Below are positions 26,085 to 33,548 of a stretch of 60,335 nucleotides of DNA, in pieces. Each line of letters opens with the position of its first letter. Within the stretch, counting starts at the first letter, position 1. The position numbers and the translations under genes were made by a program. The stretch covers positions 1 to 60,335 of the forward strand of contig PASP01000001.1 in NCBI GenBank assembly GCA_002712005.1. The letters are read 5' to 3'. Source of the stretch: Halobacteriovoraceae bacterium. Lineage in GTDB: Bacteria > Bdellovibrionota > Bacteriovoracia > Bacteriovoracales > Bacteriovoracaceae. Under the pieces are notes generated by a model. That model had not been told where the DNA came from. It did no database searches and was given only the letters and a program-made list of their open reading frames with translations.

Positions 26085-28293
26085 ACTGAACCTCTTTTGC
26101 ACGAACACTTTTAGTGCAACAGAGAAGCCTTGCCCTCTTATGAGGAAATGAAAACTCTTCTAATACTTCCCATCCAGTAAGAGCACCAGCAAATTTCAGG
26201 ACATTTGTATTATCAGCTCTTGGCTCACCCCAGATATGTTCTGTTCTTGGGTCATCATAAAAGCAAAAGTCTGTTATCAAGGCCAAAGCATCGAAGACAT
26301 GGCGAGTTCTCAGAACACGTTCCTCTCCAAAGAGTAAATGTATCCCTCTATCATACACAGAAGGATTACAATATGGCGCGATTCGATCATCAAACGCCCA
26401 ATAGACTTCAAAGTAACCGATAGGACTTCCGTCAAGTTCCACAATTAAAGGAAGTGTACTATTACTTTCGTAGAGATCTTCTAAATATTTCTTCAGTTTT
26501 TCTTTTGAAAAGTTTAATTCCCAAAACTCGCTAACAAAATCTTTATTATGCCATTCATGAAATATATCTAAATCTTTATCAACATTGATTTTTCTCAATG
26601 AAAGTTTCTTTCCGTTTCTTGGATTAACTTTTTCTAATAAATTATCAAAGGAATAAGTTTTACTTTTTCGAAGAGAAGATAATGGATTTATGATCCTATT
26701 ATAAATAGCCCATGGATTTTCCATTGTATTTTCGTCATTAGATCCTACTGTACAACGAAAATTTCCTTTTTGATAAACCTGCTCTTGATCGATCCAATAA
26801 TCAAAGAAGTGGGTACCTCGCGGCAACTCCTTCCTTAAGTCAAACAAAAAGTTCTTGAATGAATTAAGTAGGATAAATTCAGTCTTTTTATTCTTAAAGG
26901 CCAATGCCCCAATTGTAGTAAAAATCGTATTAACGACAAGATAATAGCCAAAGACTTTATTTATATTATCTTCATCAATGACAAGAGCTTCCTTAGTGAC
27001 TTCAGGATTAAATCTCTCTTTTCCAAACTTAGTTAACCCAGTTCCTTGGCAATCTCTATACTCAGCCCCTATAGGATAACCATCTTTAAACTCAACAATT
27101 AGATTTTGTAAGTGGGCACCTACAAGAACTCCTTCTCCAAAAGCTAAGGCCATTATGGGCTTTATCACGTTATCTAAAAATCGACTAAACCAGTTTTCGA
27201 TTTTATAAGAATCAGAAAAATTTAAATCCTTAGTGGCTTCAAGTGCGATTTCTCTAATTAATGGAGCGTCGTCTATGGACTCACATAAAGTTGCTAACAC
27301 ATAAGACTCTTCAACCTTCCCCTTAAGTTTCTCTCTTAATTGGAAAATTGTTCTATCATCTAATTGGTCATCAGCCTTTATTCCTCCGAATGTACTTTCT
27401 CTTTGAATATGAAAATGGGGATATTGATTGAAAAAGTCATTTAACTCTTGTCCTTCAAAAACTTGGTTAATCACATTTGATCGCTTCAAGTCACTTCCAT
27501 TTAATATTCGAATCGAATTCGTTAATTTAACGGGCAAGGAAAATTTAAGATAGCTAGGCGCATCTGGGCTATATAATGTACGCATTGAAGAACAGGCAAA
27601 CCATTTTCTTATTCCATAGAGGAATGTAGATGAAGATAAGTCACGATCTCCTATCTTAAAATTTGCTCTAATTAAATCTTCGTATTGCAAAGGATGCATC
27701 GGAATAAAAGGCTCATCTTTTTTATCTAAACCAAGATCAAATTCTCTTAGGGCTGCTAGAGTTATTTCTTCACTGGTTTCTATCAAAGATAGATAATTGG
27801 GATCAACTTGAACCCATATAATTTCAAAACCATTAGCATATTCTGGTGAATACTTTTCTATTTCTTCATTAGATATATTACCTTTTAGTTTTGGAAACGG
27901 ATGAAAAGGGTGACCTAGAAATAGCATCTGCTCTGACTCTAGATAATTAGTGATCTCTCTCTTTCTTTGAAGTATTTTTTCTAGTTCTTCACAATTTTTT
28001 AAGAATTGCTCTTTAAATTCCTTCTCTGCTGAGAAAATGGTTACAAGTAAATCGATTAAGTCCTCTATCGTTTTAGGATGACCTTCTAAATCAGTAATCT
28101 CATTTTCATAGCGATGAAGACCAACTAGAGAATAATAATGAAAGTTAATCTTTAAGGATTCAGATCCACCTTTAATAACCAACTTACTCTCATCTACACA
28201 TACTGATCTATGATCAGAAAAATCTCTCAATAAAGAATTCAATATAGGCTGAACTAAAATGGAATTTGTAGCTCCATAAGTCTTATTTGGCAT
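26077..28293 (-). CDS. Fusion of IucA-like synthetase and IucB-like acetyltransferase
   Basis: The 738-residue protein joins two aerobactin enzymes. Residues 1 to about 545 form an IucA/IucC synthetase, with GHPFHPFPKLKG, MHPLQYEDL, SSMRTLYSPDAPSYLKFSL-type ATP-core sequence (quoted as SMRTLYS) and a GAHLQN motif. Residues about 560-738 form an IucB/AlcB-type acyltransferase, with WHNKDFVSEFW, GYFEVYWAFDDRIAPY, YDRGIHLL, DDPRTEHIWGEPRADN and FPHKRA. The second half should acetylate N-hydroxylysine, and the first half should condense it with citrate. Fusing them may channel the hydroxamate. In E. coli these are separate genes, iucA and iucB. It overlaps the upstream gene by 11 bases. Confidence 0.93.
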   Translation of the reverse strand: MPNKTYGATNSILVQPILNSLLRDFSDHRSVCVDESKLVIKGGSESLKINFHYYSLVGLHRYENEITDLEGHPKTIEDLIDLLVTIFSAEKEFKEQFLKNCEELEKILQRKREITNYLESEQMLFLGHPFHPFPKLKGNISNEEIEKYSPEYANGFEIIWVQVDPNYLSLIETSEEITLAALREFDLGLDKKDEPFIPMHPLQYEDLIRANFKIGDRDLSSSTFLYGIRKWFACSSMRTLYSPDAPSYLKFSLPVKLTNSIRILNGSDLKRSNVINQVFEGQELNDFFNQYPHFHIQRESTFGGIKADDQLDDRTIFQLREKLKGKVEESYVLATLCESIDDAPLIREIALEATKDLNFSDSYKIENWFSRFLDNVIKPIMALAFGEGVLVGAHLQNLIVEFKDGYPIGAEYRDCQGTGLTKFGKERFNPEVTKEALVIDEDNINKVFGYYLVVNTIFTTIGALAFKNKKTEFILLNSFKNFLFDLRKELPRGTHFFDYWIDQEQVYQKGNFRCTVGSNDENTMENPWAIYNRIINPLSSLRKSKTYSFDNLLEKVNPRNGKKLSLRKINVDKDLDIFHEWHNKDFVSEFWELNFSKEKLKKYLEDLYESNSTLPLIVELDGSPIGYFEVYWAFDDRIAPYCNPSVYDRGIHLLFGEERVLRTRHVFDALALITDFCFYDDPRTEHIWGEPRADNTNVLKFAGALTGWEVLEEFSFPHKRARLLCCTKSVRAKEVQYE

Positions 28294-30487
28294 AATTGCC
28301 CTCTTTCAGTATGGTTGTGCTTTTATAGAATAGTGATAAAAAGACAATGATGAGAGTAAAATAGTAAATCACTGTAAAATCTCTATACCCAATTATAATT
28401 CCAATGATTATTGTGCCCAATGCGTTCCCAAGAGTTTGTGATATGGCCATCTCAGAACTAATTTTTGCGGAAGATTGGGCCTTATTTGAATGATAAATAA
28501 TTTTTCCATATAAAATGGGAAAACAAGCCGCAACAACGCTCACTACAAAGGCCAAGACCCATATCAAGCTCAGAGTCTGTGCATAAGAAATTAATATAGG
28601 AGTGATTACAAATAGCAGGCCTATAAATATCTTTATAAAGTTACTGTTTACTAGATTTCCCCTTTTCACGATTAAATGGCTTGCCATCATAACTACATTT
28701 GCAAAGAGAAGAATTTGATAAAACGAATCTGTAACTTTCGAAGAATCAGAAATAATATCTCTTAAAAGAAAGGGAAATTGAGCATTAATAGCACCCATAA
28801 TGATTGTGAATAATAGAGCAAGCAAGAGATTAGAACTCAATTTCTTTGGGTTTAAATCTTCAGATATGCTTGAAGTTAGAGAGAGATTTATTTCCTTGGT
28901 TAATGAATGTCGAATTAAAATCAAACCTGACACAAGCGCCCACCCAAATAGGATTAAATTCTTATCAAAAGGCATAAGAATAATACTTAATAGTCCAAAC
29001 ATACGCCCCATATCGAGCATAAAACCGTGGCTAATTAACCCCTTCTCTACTTTCTTATGAGAGGACTCCACAAATACAACTTGAGATAAGGGTAAACATA
29101 GCGAAGCTAAGAGACAAAATGCCAGTCTTGATAATAAATAGAAGCCAAAAGAAAAAAGGCCTGAAAATGCAATTGAACATGCTAAGAAAAGAATACTAAA
29201 GAAAAGTCCAATATACGCTATAGAGTAAAGATCTTTAACCTCAATCTCACCTATTCTTCTTGCCCAAAAACGTGTTCCTAAAATATAGAGAAGTATACTT
29301 AGCCCGAAAAAGATCATTACATTGGATAGCTCTATACCACTATTAAATGAAACGAGAGGAATGATCCCCAATGATACTGCCTGAATGGATCCGAATAAGA
29401 AGTTGCTTCTTTTTGCAGAGGATATAGCTTTAACTCCTACAGTGCGCTTCTTTTTTAATTTACGGTAATAATAATTTGCTAACCCAGTAAAAGGAATAAC
29501 TCCTGCAAGGAGCCCAAAAAGGGTCCAAAAAATCTTTAGTCCAACTCCACCATAATTACCAAAATGTAGAGGTTCAGAAATAACAAGTAGTTTCAAATAC
29601 CATGGTAACTCAACAAAACTGATCTCTAAGTCTTTATTACTTTTTACAAAGGCAATTTTCTGGTTACCTTTCTTTTCTAATAAGAAGGCATAGGTCAGAG
29701 GAAGGGAGAATTCCGTATTAGGATAGGCAATGAAATCAATTTCATAGCTCTTGGAATTATCTGCCACAACGTTAATCACATCCTCTAGGGAGTGCTCTAC
29801 ATAAACAATCTCTTCACGAACCAGAGAACGCTGTTGTTCTAAGCTTCCCTTTAGAAATAGACCAATTAACGTACTATTTAGAGCAAGAAAAACACCTGTT
29901 AGTGTAATAAGGATCAACCATGAAAAAGTAAGGGCTCCTATCTTTTGATGAACTCGACTTATTTTAAACCGCGATCCCGCCTTATCTTTTAAGCCTTTAA
30001 AATAGGGAATAATAAATGCACCAGAGGTCAGGACAAATAATAAGATCAGCCCAATGAAACCGACAAGAAGCTTCCCTTTTCCCCCCAGGAATAATTGTCT
30101 ATGTAATTCTAACAACCATTCGATAAGACCCTTTGAATTCTTATTCTCTTTTTTGAAAAACTCTTGAGCATTTTTATAATAAGACTTCCTTAGGGCTCCT
30201 TTAAATTTTTCCTGATTAGGCTCTCCTAATCTTACTTGAATAAGCCCATTATCATCTTTGAAAATCGACAAAATTCTCTTATCTGGATAAAGGCTTCTGA
30301 CCTTGTTAGAAACAACAGAATAGGCTTCGTTTAACTCTATATTTTGATAAGAGCTATTTACTTTAACCTGATTTCCTTCAATTTCATCTTTCCAAACTAA
30401 TATGACTCCAGTCACACATAGAATTAGAAAATTCAATGACAGGATAAGGCCGATAAATCTGTGGTATTTAATTAACTTTCTTTTCAC
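28283..30487 (-). CDS. PepSY-type membrane reductase fused to an MFS-like exporter
   Basis: The 734-residue membrane protein has two parts. Residues 1 to about 345 are a PepSY-TM protein of the PiuB/FsqB kind: KYHRFIGL, LLELHRQLFLGG, VHQKIGALTFSWL and EPLHFGNYGG, with the histidines expected to bind heme. Members reduce ferric siderophores at the inner membrane. Residues about 365-734 contain some ten or eleven further hydrophobic helices with the look of a major facilitator protein, like ShiF-type siderophore exporters. It is the first gene of the four-gene siderophore operon. Export and iron release by one polypeptide is my inference; the MFS half is recognised by topology more than motif. 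Confidence 0.85.
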   Translation of the reverse strand: MKRKLIKYHRFIGLILSLNFLILCVTGVILVWKDEIEGNQVKVNSSYQNIELNEAYSVVSNKVRSLYPDKRILSIFKDDNGLIQVRLGEPNQEKFKGALRKSYYKNAQEFFKKENKNSKGLIEWLLELHRQLFLGGKGKLLVGFIGLILLFVLTSGAFIIPYFKGLKDKAGSRFKISRVHQKIGALTFSWLILITLTGVFLALNSTLIGLFLKGSLEQQRSLVREEIVYVEHSLEDVINVVADNSKSYEIDFIAYPNTEFSLPLTYAFLLEKKGNQKIAFVKSNKDLEISFVELPWYLKLLVISEPLHFGNYGGVGLKIFWTLFGLLAGVIPFTGLANYYYRKLKKKRTVGVKAISSAKRSNFLFGSIQAVSLGIIPLVSFNSGIELSNVMIFFGLSILLYILGTRFWARRIGEIEVKDLYSIAYIGLFFSILFLACSIAFSGLFSFGFYLLSRLAFCLLASLCLPLSQVVFVESSHKKVEKGLISHGFMLDMGRMFGLLSIILMPFDKNLILFGWALVSGLILIRHSLTKEINLSLTSSISEDLNPKKLSSNLLLALLFTIIMGAINAQFPFLLRDIISDSSKVTDSFYQILLFANVVMMASHLIVKRGNLVNSNFIKIFIGLLFVITPILISYAQTLSLIWVLAFVVSVVAACFPILYGKIIYHSNKAQSSAKISSEMAISQTLGNALGTIIIGIIIGYRDFTVIYYFTLIIVFLSLFYKSTTILKEGNYAK

Positions 30488-30492
30488 CCTAA

Positions 30493-30528
30493 AACTAAAA
30501 AAGGGGAGTCTTAAAAAAAGCTCCCCTT
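30493..30528 (-). terminator. Terminator between the small secreted gene and the siderophore operon
   Basis: AAGGGGAG and CTCCCCTT form an 8-bp stem with a 12-nt loop; on the minus strand a T-run follows. It lies 34 bases after the stop of the 30562 gene and overlaps the leader of the next gene, so the siderophore operon needs read-through or its own promoter in the 74-base gap. A TATACT sequence on the minus strand (plus-strand AGTATA, about 30548) could be a -10 box. Confidence 0.85.
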
Positions 30529-30561
30529 CGAAAAAAATTATTTAAAAAGTATACTAGTCGA

Positions 30562-31068
30562 TTATAACTTTCTAGATACTTGAAAATTTAGACCTATGTG
30601 AGTTGAGCCAGCTCCACAAAGGGCCTCTGCTGATTCTGAAGGGATCATAATCGTTAATCGATGAGGATGTCCCCAGTATAGGTAATCATTACTTGCTAAT
30701 TGTTGATCTAATAGGGCCTTTCCTTGAGAGCAATCTGTTGCTCCATCCTCAGAATACGCACGAGACTCAACAAGCTCTATCGTAGAAGCCGCGTTATCCG
30801 CTAACATAATGGCACTAAAGCGACAAACAGTTCCATTTTCCATAAAACTACCAATGAGAATTCCATTATCGAGCGTAATATCAGTTCTTATGTAGTCGAA
30901 CTGAAGATCCATTTCTTGATGGGCCATAGGCACATCCAATTGGTCTCCGTAAGCTGCACAAATATATCCTTGAGGAAGAGCTTCCCATCTCTCACCAGGC
31001 ATGGTGAGGTCTCCTGCAAATGTAGCCGAAGAGATAAATAAGAATAGTCCTAGTAAAGCTAATTTCAT
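30562..31068 (-). CDS. Small secreted protein of unknown function
   Basis: The 168-residue protein has a clear Sec signal peptide (MKLALLGLF..., cleavage after TFA at about residue 18). The mature part is mainly polar with four cysteines, enough for two disulfides, and alternating hydrophobic segments suggesting a beta-rich fold. I recognise no family. It lies directly upstream of the siderophore operon in the same direction but is separated by a terminator. Its promoter carries the exact 17-bp palindrome also found before the TonB receptor at 17930. AAGGAG precedes the start. Confidence 0.85.
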   Translation of the reverse strand: MKLALLGLFLFISSATFAGDLTMPGERWEALPQGYICAAYGDQLDVPMAHQEMDLQFDYIRTDITLDNGILIGSFMENGTVCRFSAIMLADNAASTIELVESRAYSEDGATDCSQGKALLDQQLASNDYLYWGHPHRLTIMIPSESAEALCGAGSTHIGLNFQVSRKL

Positions 31069-31125
31069 TGCATATACTCCTTAATATTGAGTCAATCTAT
31101 CTTACAGTTGTGTTTTCTCAACTAA

Positions 31126-31142
31126 AGTTTGATAAGTCAAAC
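31126..31142 (-). promoter_or_regulatory. 17-bp palindromic element, exact copy 2 (GTTTGACTTATCAAACT)
   Basis: On the minus strand this is identical over 17 bases to the element at 17863-17879. It ends 57 bases before the start of the small secreted gene at 31068. Four bases after it, TTGAGA and, 16 bases later, TAGATT could serve as -35 and -10 boxes. That would put the palindrome immediately upstream of RNA polymerase, where an activator would bind. Confidence 0.65.
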
Positions 31143-31199
31143 CATTACTTGTTAACAAAGTTAGCCAATCACTAATCATTATAATTTCGACAACTTAGA

Positions 31200-33269
31200 C
31201 TAAATATCTATAAAGAGATTTAAACCGAAAGTTCGAGGTGCGCCTCTATGGACATAGCGCTTATCTACCCAATCTGGCGGTTCATTGGAAAAGAAGAAAC
31301 CTCGCGATTCAATTTTTTCATTGAGGATATTTCTGGACCATAACTGGAGGCGACCCCATGAAAATAAGTAACCCACATTCATATGGATTAACTGAGTGGT
31401 TTTTCCTTTCTGATCATGTGAGTTACCAAAATAATAATTATCCTGAAAAGAAACGACTGAATTAAAAAAGAAACCCTTATCTCCTTCATAATCTAAAGAT
31501 AAGTTAAATTGATACTCTGGAGCATAAGCGATCTCTCTATCTTTTAAGTTTCTAGCCCCATAAGCATAATCCCCTAAAGAAGAATGCATAAGAGAACCTG
31601 CTCCTAAGAACTTCAAATTCTTTGTTAAGTAATAGCTCCCCTCCCACTCGAGACCCCAAGTGGTAGCTTGAGCTGCATTATCTTGATAAAAGGTATAGCT
31701 ACTAGGATCGGTAGGATCATCTTGAAAGGATGTTTTTACTTGAATATCGTCTCGAAACATAAAGTATCCAGCGAGCTTCACTCCATTTCCTCGATTATCG
31801 CGATAACTAGTCCCTAATTCAGAGAGATATACCAATTCTTCACCATAAGATTTTCTCTCGTTGGGAATACCATCTTGAACATTAACACCTCCAGATTTAA
31901 AACCTCTGGCCAATTTGAAATAAGTCCTCATTGTTGAACTTGGTATATATACAGCTGAAAGTTCTGCACCCCAAAGAAGATCTTTTGGCCCAGCATTATC
32001 TGCGTAATCAAATTCTTTATTTTCTAGTCGCGCACCAAAGATTAAATCCAAATGATTGCTTATCGAGTAGACACTTTGACCATAAACAGCAGCTTGCTTA
32101 GTATCTAAGTTAGACTTTATTCTCTTTCTCTGTGCTTCATCTTGAAAGCCCCACTCTGTGGTATTCTCCTCATCACTTCTCAAATAAACACCTAAGTGAG
32201 AATTAAACTTTCTTCCATTAAAGTAAAAGCGCTGATCTAGAGAATACCTTCTTCTCTCTTTAGGAAATGTAATGAAGTAATTATAGGCTTGATTCCAACC
32301 GTCTAATTGATTCCAAAAAGCATCATTGCTCCAATCTTCGTCGTAACTATACTCCGATTGAGAATTTAAATACGTTAGGATTGTCGAAGACAAAACACTT
32401 CCCAACTGTTTTTCAATTCTTAAAGAATGAGCATTGATTTCATTTAAATCCACCCCAGGATGATCACTTGTTGTAATAAGTGAATTCGTTTGATTGAAAA
32501 CATCATAGCCACTTTTATAATTAAAATGATGAAAGTTATAAACGAGGTCCCAATCTCCAAGATCGTAATTAAGCTTCACTTTAAAACTTTTATCATTACT
32601 ATAATTCGTATCTTCATCTGCAAAATAAGTGTTTTTAATATATCCATCTGATTGATACAACTGAGAGCTCACTCTCATCGATAAGTTTTCAGTTAGGGAG
32701 CTTGATAAGCTTATGGCTGCATTCTTAGTGTTATAATTTCCATAACCAACTTGGGTTCTTCCTGAAAACTCAGATGTTGTCGCCGAGGTCTTCATGGAAA
32801 TCACACCGCCTATTCCATTTGGCCCTTGAGTAGTGAGCTGAGGTCCTTTTTGAATAGAAACAGTCTCGACGTCAGATAAATTCATTATATGACCAAATCC
32901 ACTATAATCAATATCATCTAGTGTAAGCGCGATCGAATAATTAGGTATTCCTTCATAAGATGAACGCTCGCCAATTCCTCTCATCTGATAAAATCTTCCC
33001 TTAGACGTTCCACCAGTAAAAGTCATACCAGGAGTAAACTCTACTAAGTCTTGAAGATAGGAATTAGGAATCTTTTCAAGGTCATCTCGAAAAAACTGTG
33101 TAACATTTGTTTTCGCATCAACACTTTCTGAAAAATATTGATCGGTTAAAACCGTTACCTTCTCTATCGGATTCTTTTTATTTTGATCACCCAATGAGTT
33201 TTGAGAATAGAGATTAAATGAGAGTAGAAAATAAAATAGGGAAATCTTCTTAAGATTTTTAAGACTCAT
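31200..33269 (-). CDS. TonB-dependent receptor, predicted thiamin or thiamin-precursor uptake
   Basis: The 689-residue protein has a signal peptide (about 1-22, ending NLYSQ), then a plug domain containing DLVEFTPGMTF, MRGIGERSSYEG, IQKGPQLTTQGPNGIGGVIS and a barrel ending in a hydrophobic strand. A TPP riboswitch lies directly upstream. This is the basis for predicting transport of thiamin, its phosphates or a precursor. The barrel alone does not reveal the ligand. I start at the ATG at 33269, since GGAGGAA lies seven bases upstream. An in-frame ATG ten codons earlier is inside the riboswitch core and cannot be the start. Confidence 0.92.
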   Translation of the reverse strand: MSLKNLKKISLFYFLLSFNLYSQNSLGDQNKKNPIEKVTVLTDQYFSESVDAKTNVTQFFRDDLEKIPNSYLQDLVEFTPGMTFTGGTSKGRFYQMRGIGERSSYEGIPNYSIALTLDDIDYSGFGHIMNLSDVETVSIQKGPQLTTQGPNGIGGVISMKTSATTSEFSGRTQVGYGNYNTKNAAISLSSSLTENLSMRVSSQLYQSDGYIKNTYFADEDTNYSNDKSFKVKLNYDLGDWDLVYNFHHFNYKSGYDVFNQTNSLITTSDHPGVDLNEINAHSLRIEKQLGSVLSSTILTYLNSQSEYSYDEDWSNDAFWNQLDGWNQAYNYFITFPKERRRYSLDQRFYFNGRKFNSHLGVYLRSDEENTTEWGFQDEAQRKRIKSNLDTKQAAVYGQSVYSISNHLDLIFGARLENKEFDYADNAGPKDLLWGAELSAVYIPSSTMRTYFKLARGFKSGGVNVQDGIPNERKSYGEELVYLSELGTSYRDNRGNGVKLAGYFMFRDDIQVKTSFQDDPTDPSSYTFYQDNAAQATTWGLEWEGSYYLTKNLKFLGAGSLMHSSLGDYAYGARNLKDREIAYAPEYQFNLSLDYEGDKGFFFNSVVSFQDNYYFGNSHDQKGKTTQLIHMNVGYLFSWGRLQLWSRNILNEKIESRGFFFSNEPPDWVDKRYVHRGAPRTFGLNLFIDI

Positions 33270-33270
33270 G

Positions 33271-33354
33271 CCTAATTCCTCCGTCGGTATTAACCGCATC
33301 AGGTTCTAGGGTTCTTCCAAAATGGAAGTCTCAGGACAATGCCACCCCTTTAGG
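33271..33354 (-). promoter_or_regulatory. TPP riboswitch (THI element)
   Basis: On the minus strand the conserved parts occur in order: GGGGTGGC, the CTGAGA pyrimidine-binding loop, a small TTCC/GGAA hairpin, and ACCTGATGCGGTTAATACCG with its 3' extension. The closing helix P1 pairs CCTAA (33350-33354) with TTAGG (33271-33275), the latter one base before the start codon. The Shine-Dalgarno sequence GGAGGAA lies where other THI elements have their conserved GGGA, inside the ligand-stabilised core. Thiamin pyrophosphate binding should therefore block translation initiation; no separate terminator is visible. Confidence 0.95.
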
Positions 33355-33370
33355 TTACTAATGAGCGCAA

Positions 33371-33397
33371 ATTATATGCTCGCTTTCATAATGGCAA
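33371..33397 (-). promoter_or_regulatory. Probable promoter of the riboswitch-receptor transcript
   Basis: On the minus strand TTGCCA and TATAAT are separated by 15 bases, and the -10 box lies 16 bases before the first base of the riboswitch helix. The -10 box is a perfect match; the spacer is slightly short. Confidence 0.55.
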
Positions 33398-33548
33398 ATC
33401 ATTTTTTTGAAACCAAATCTGAAAGATACCTCCTAATGCCCACACAAAGTGACAGGTAATCAACGACTAAACTACTGTTTTTGCGTTAAAAAGGGCCAAT
33501 TGTGCTTATTGCTCACTCCATATCCAGATAACTGATATTCTATAGAAG

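Noticed and set aside
31166-31184. A Fur-box-like sequence upstream of the small secreted gene
   Set aside because: Only about 10 of 19 positions match the classical Fur box in a very AT-rich region; the nearby exact palindrome is a much better candidate regulator site.
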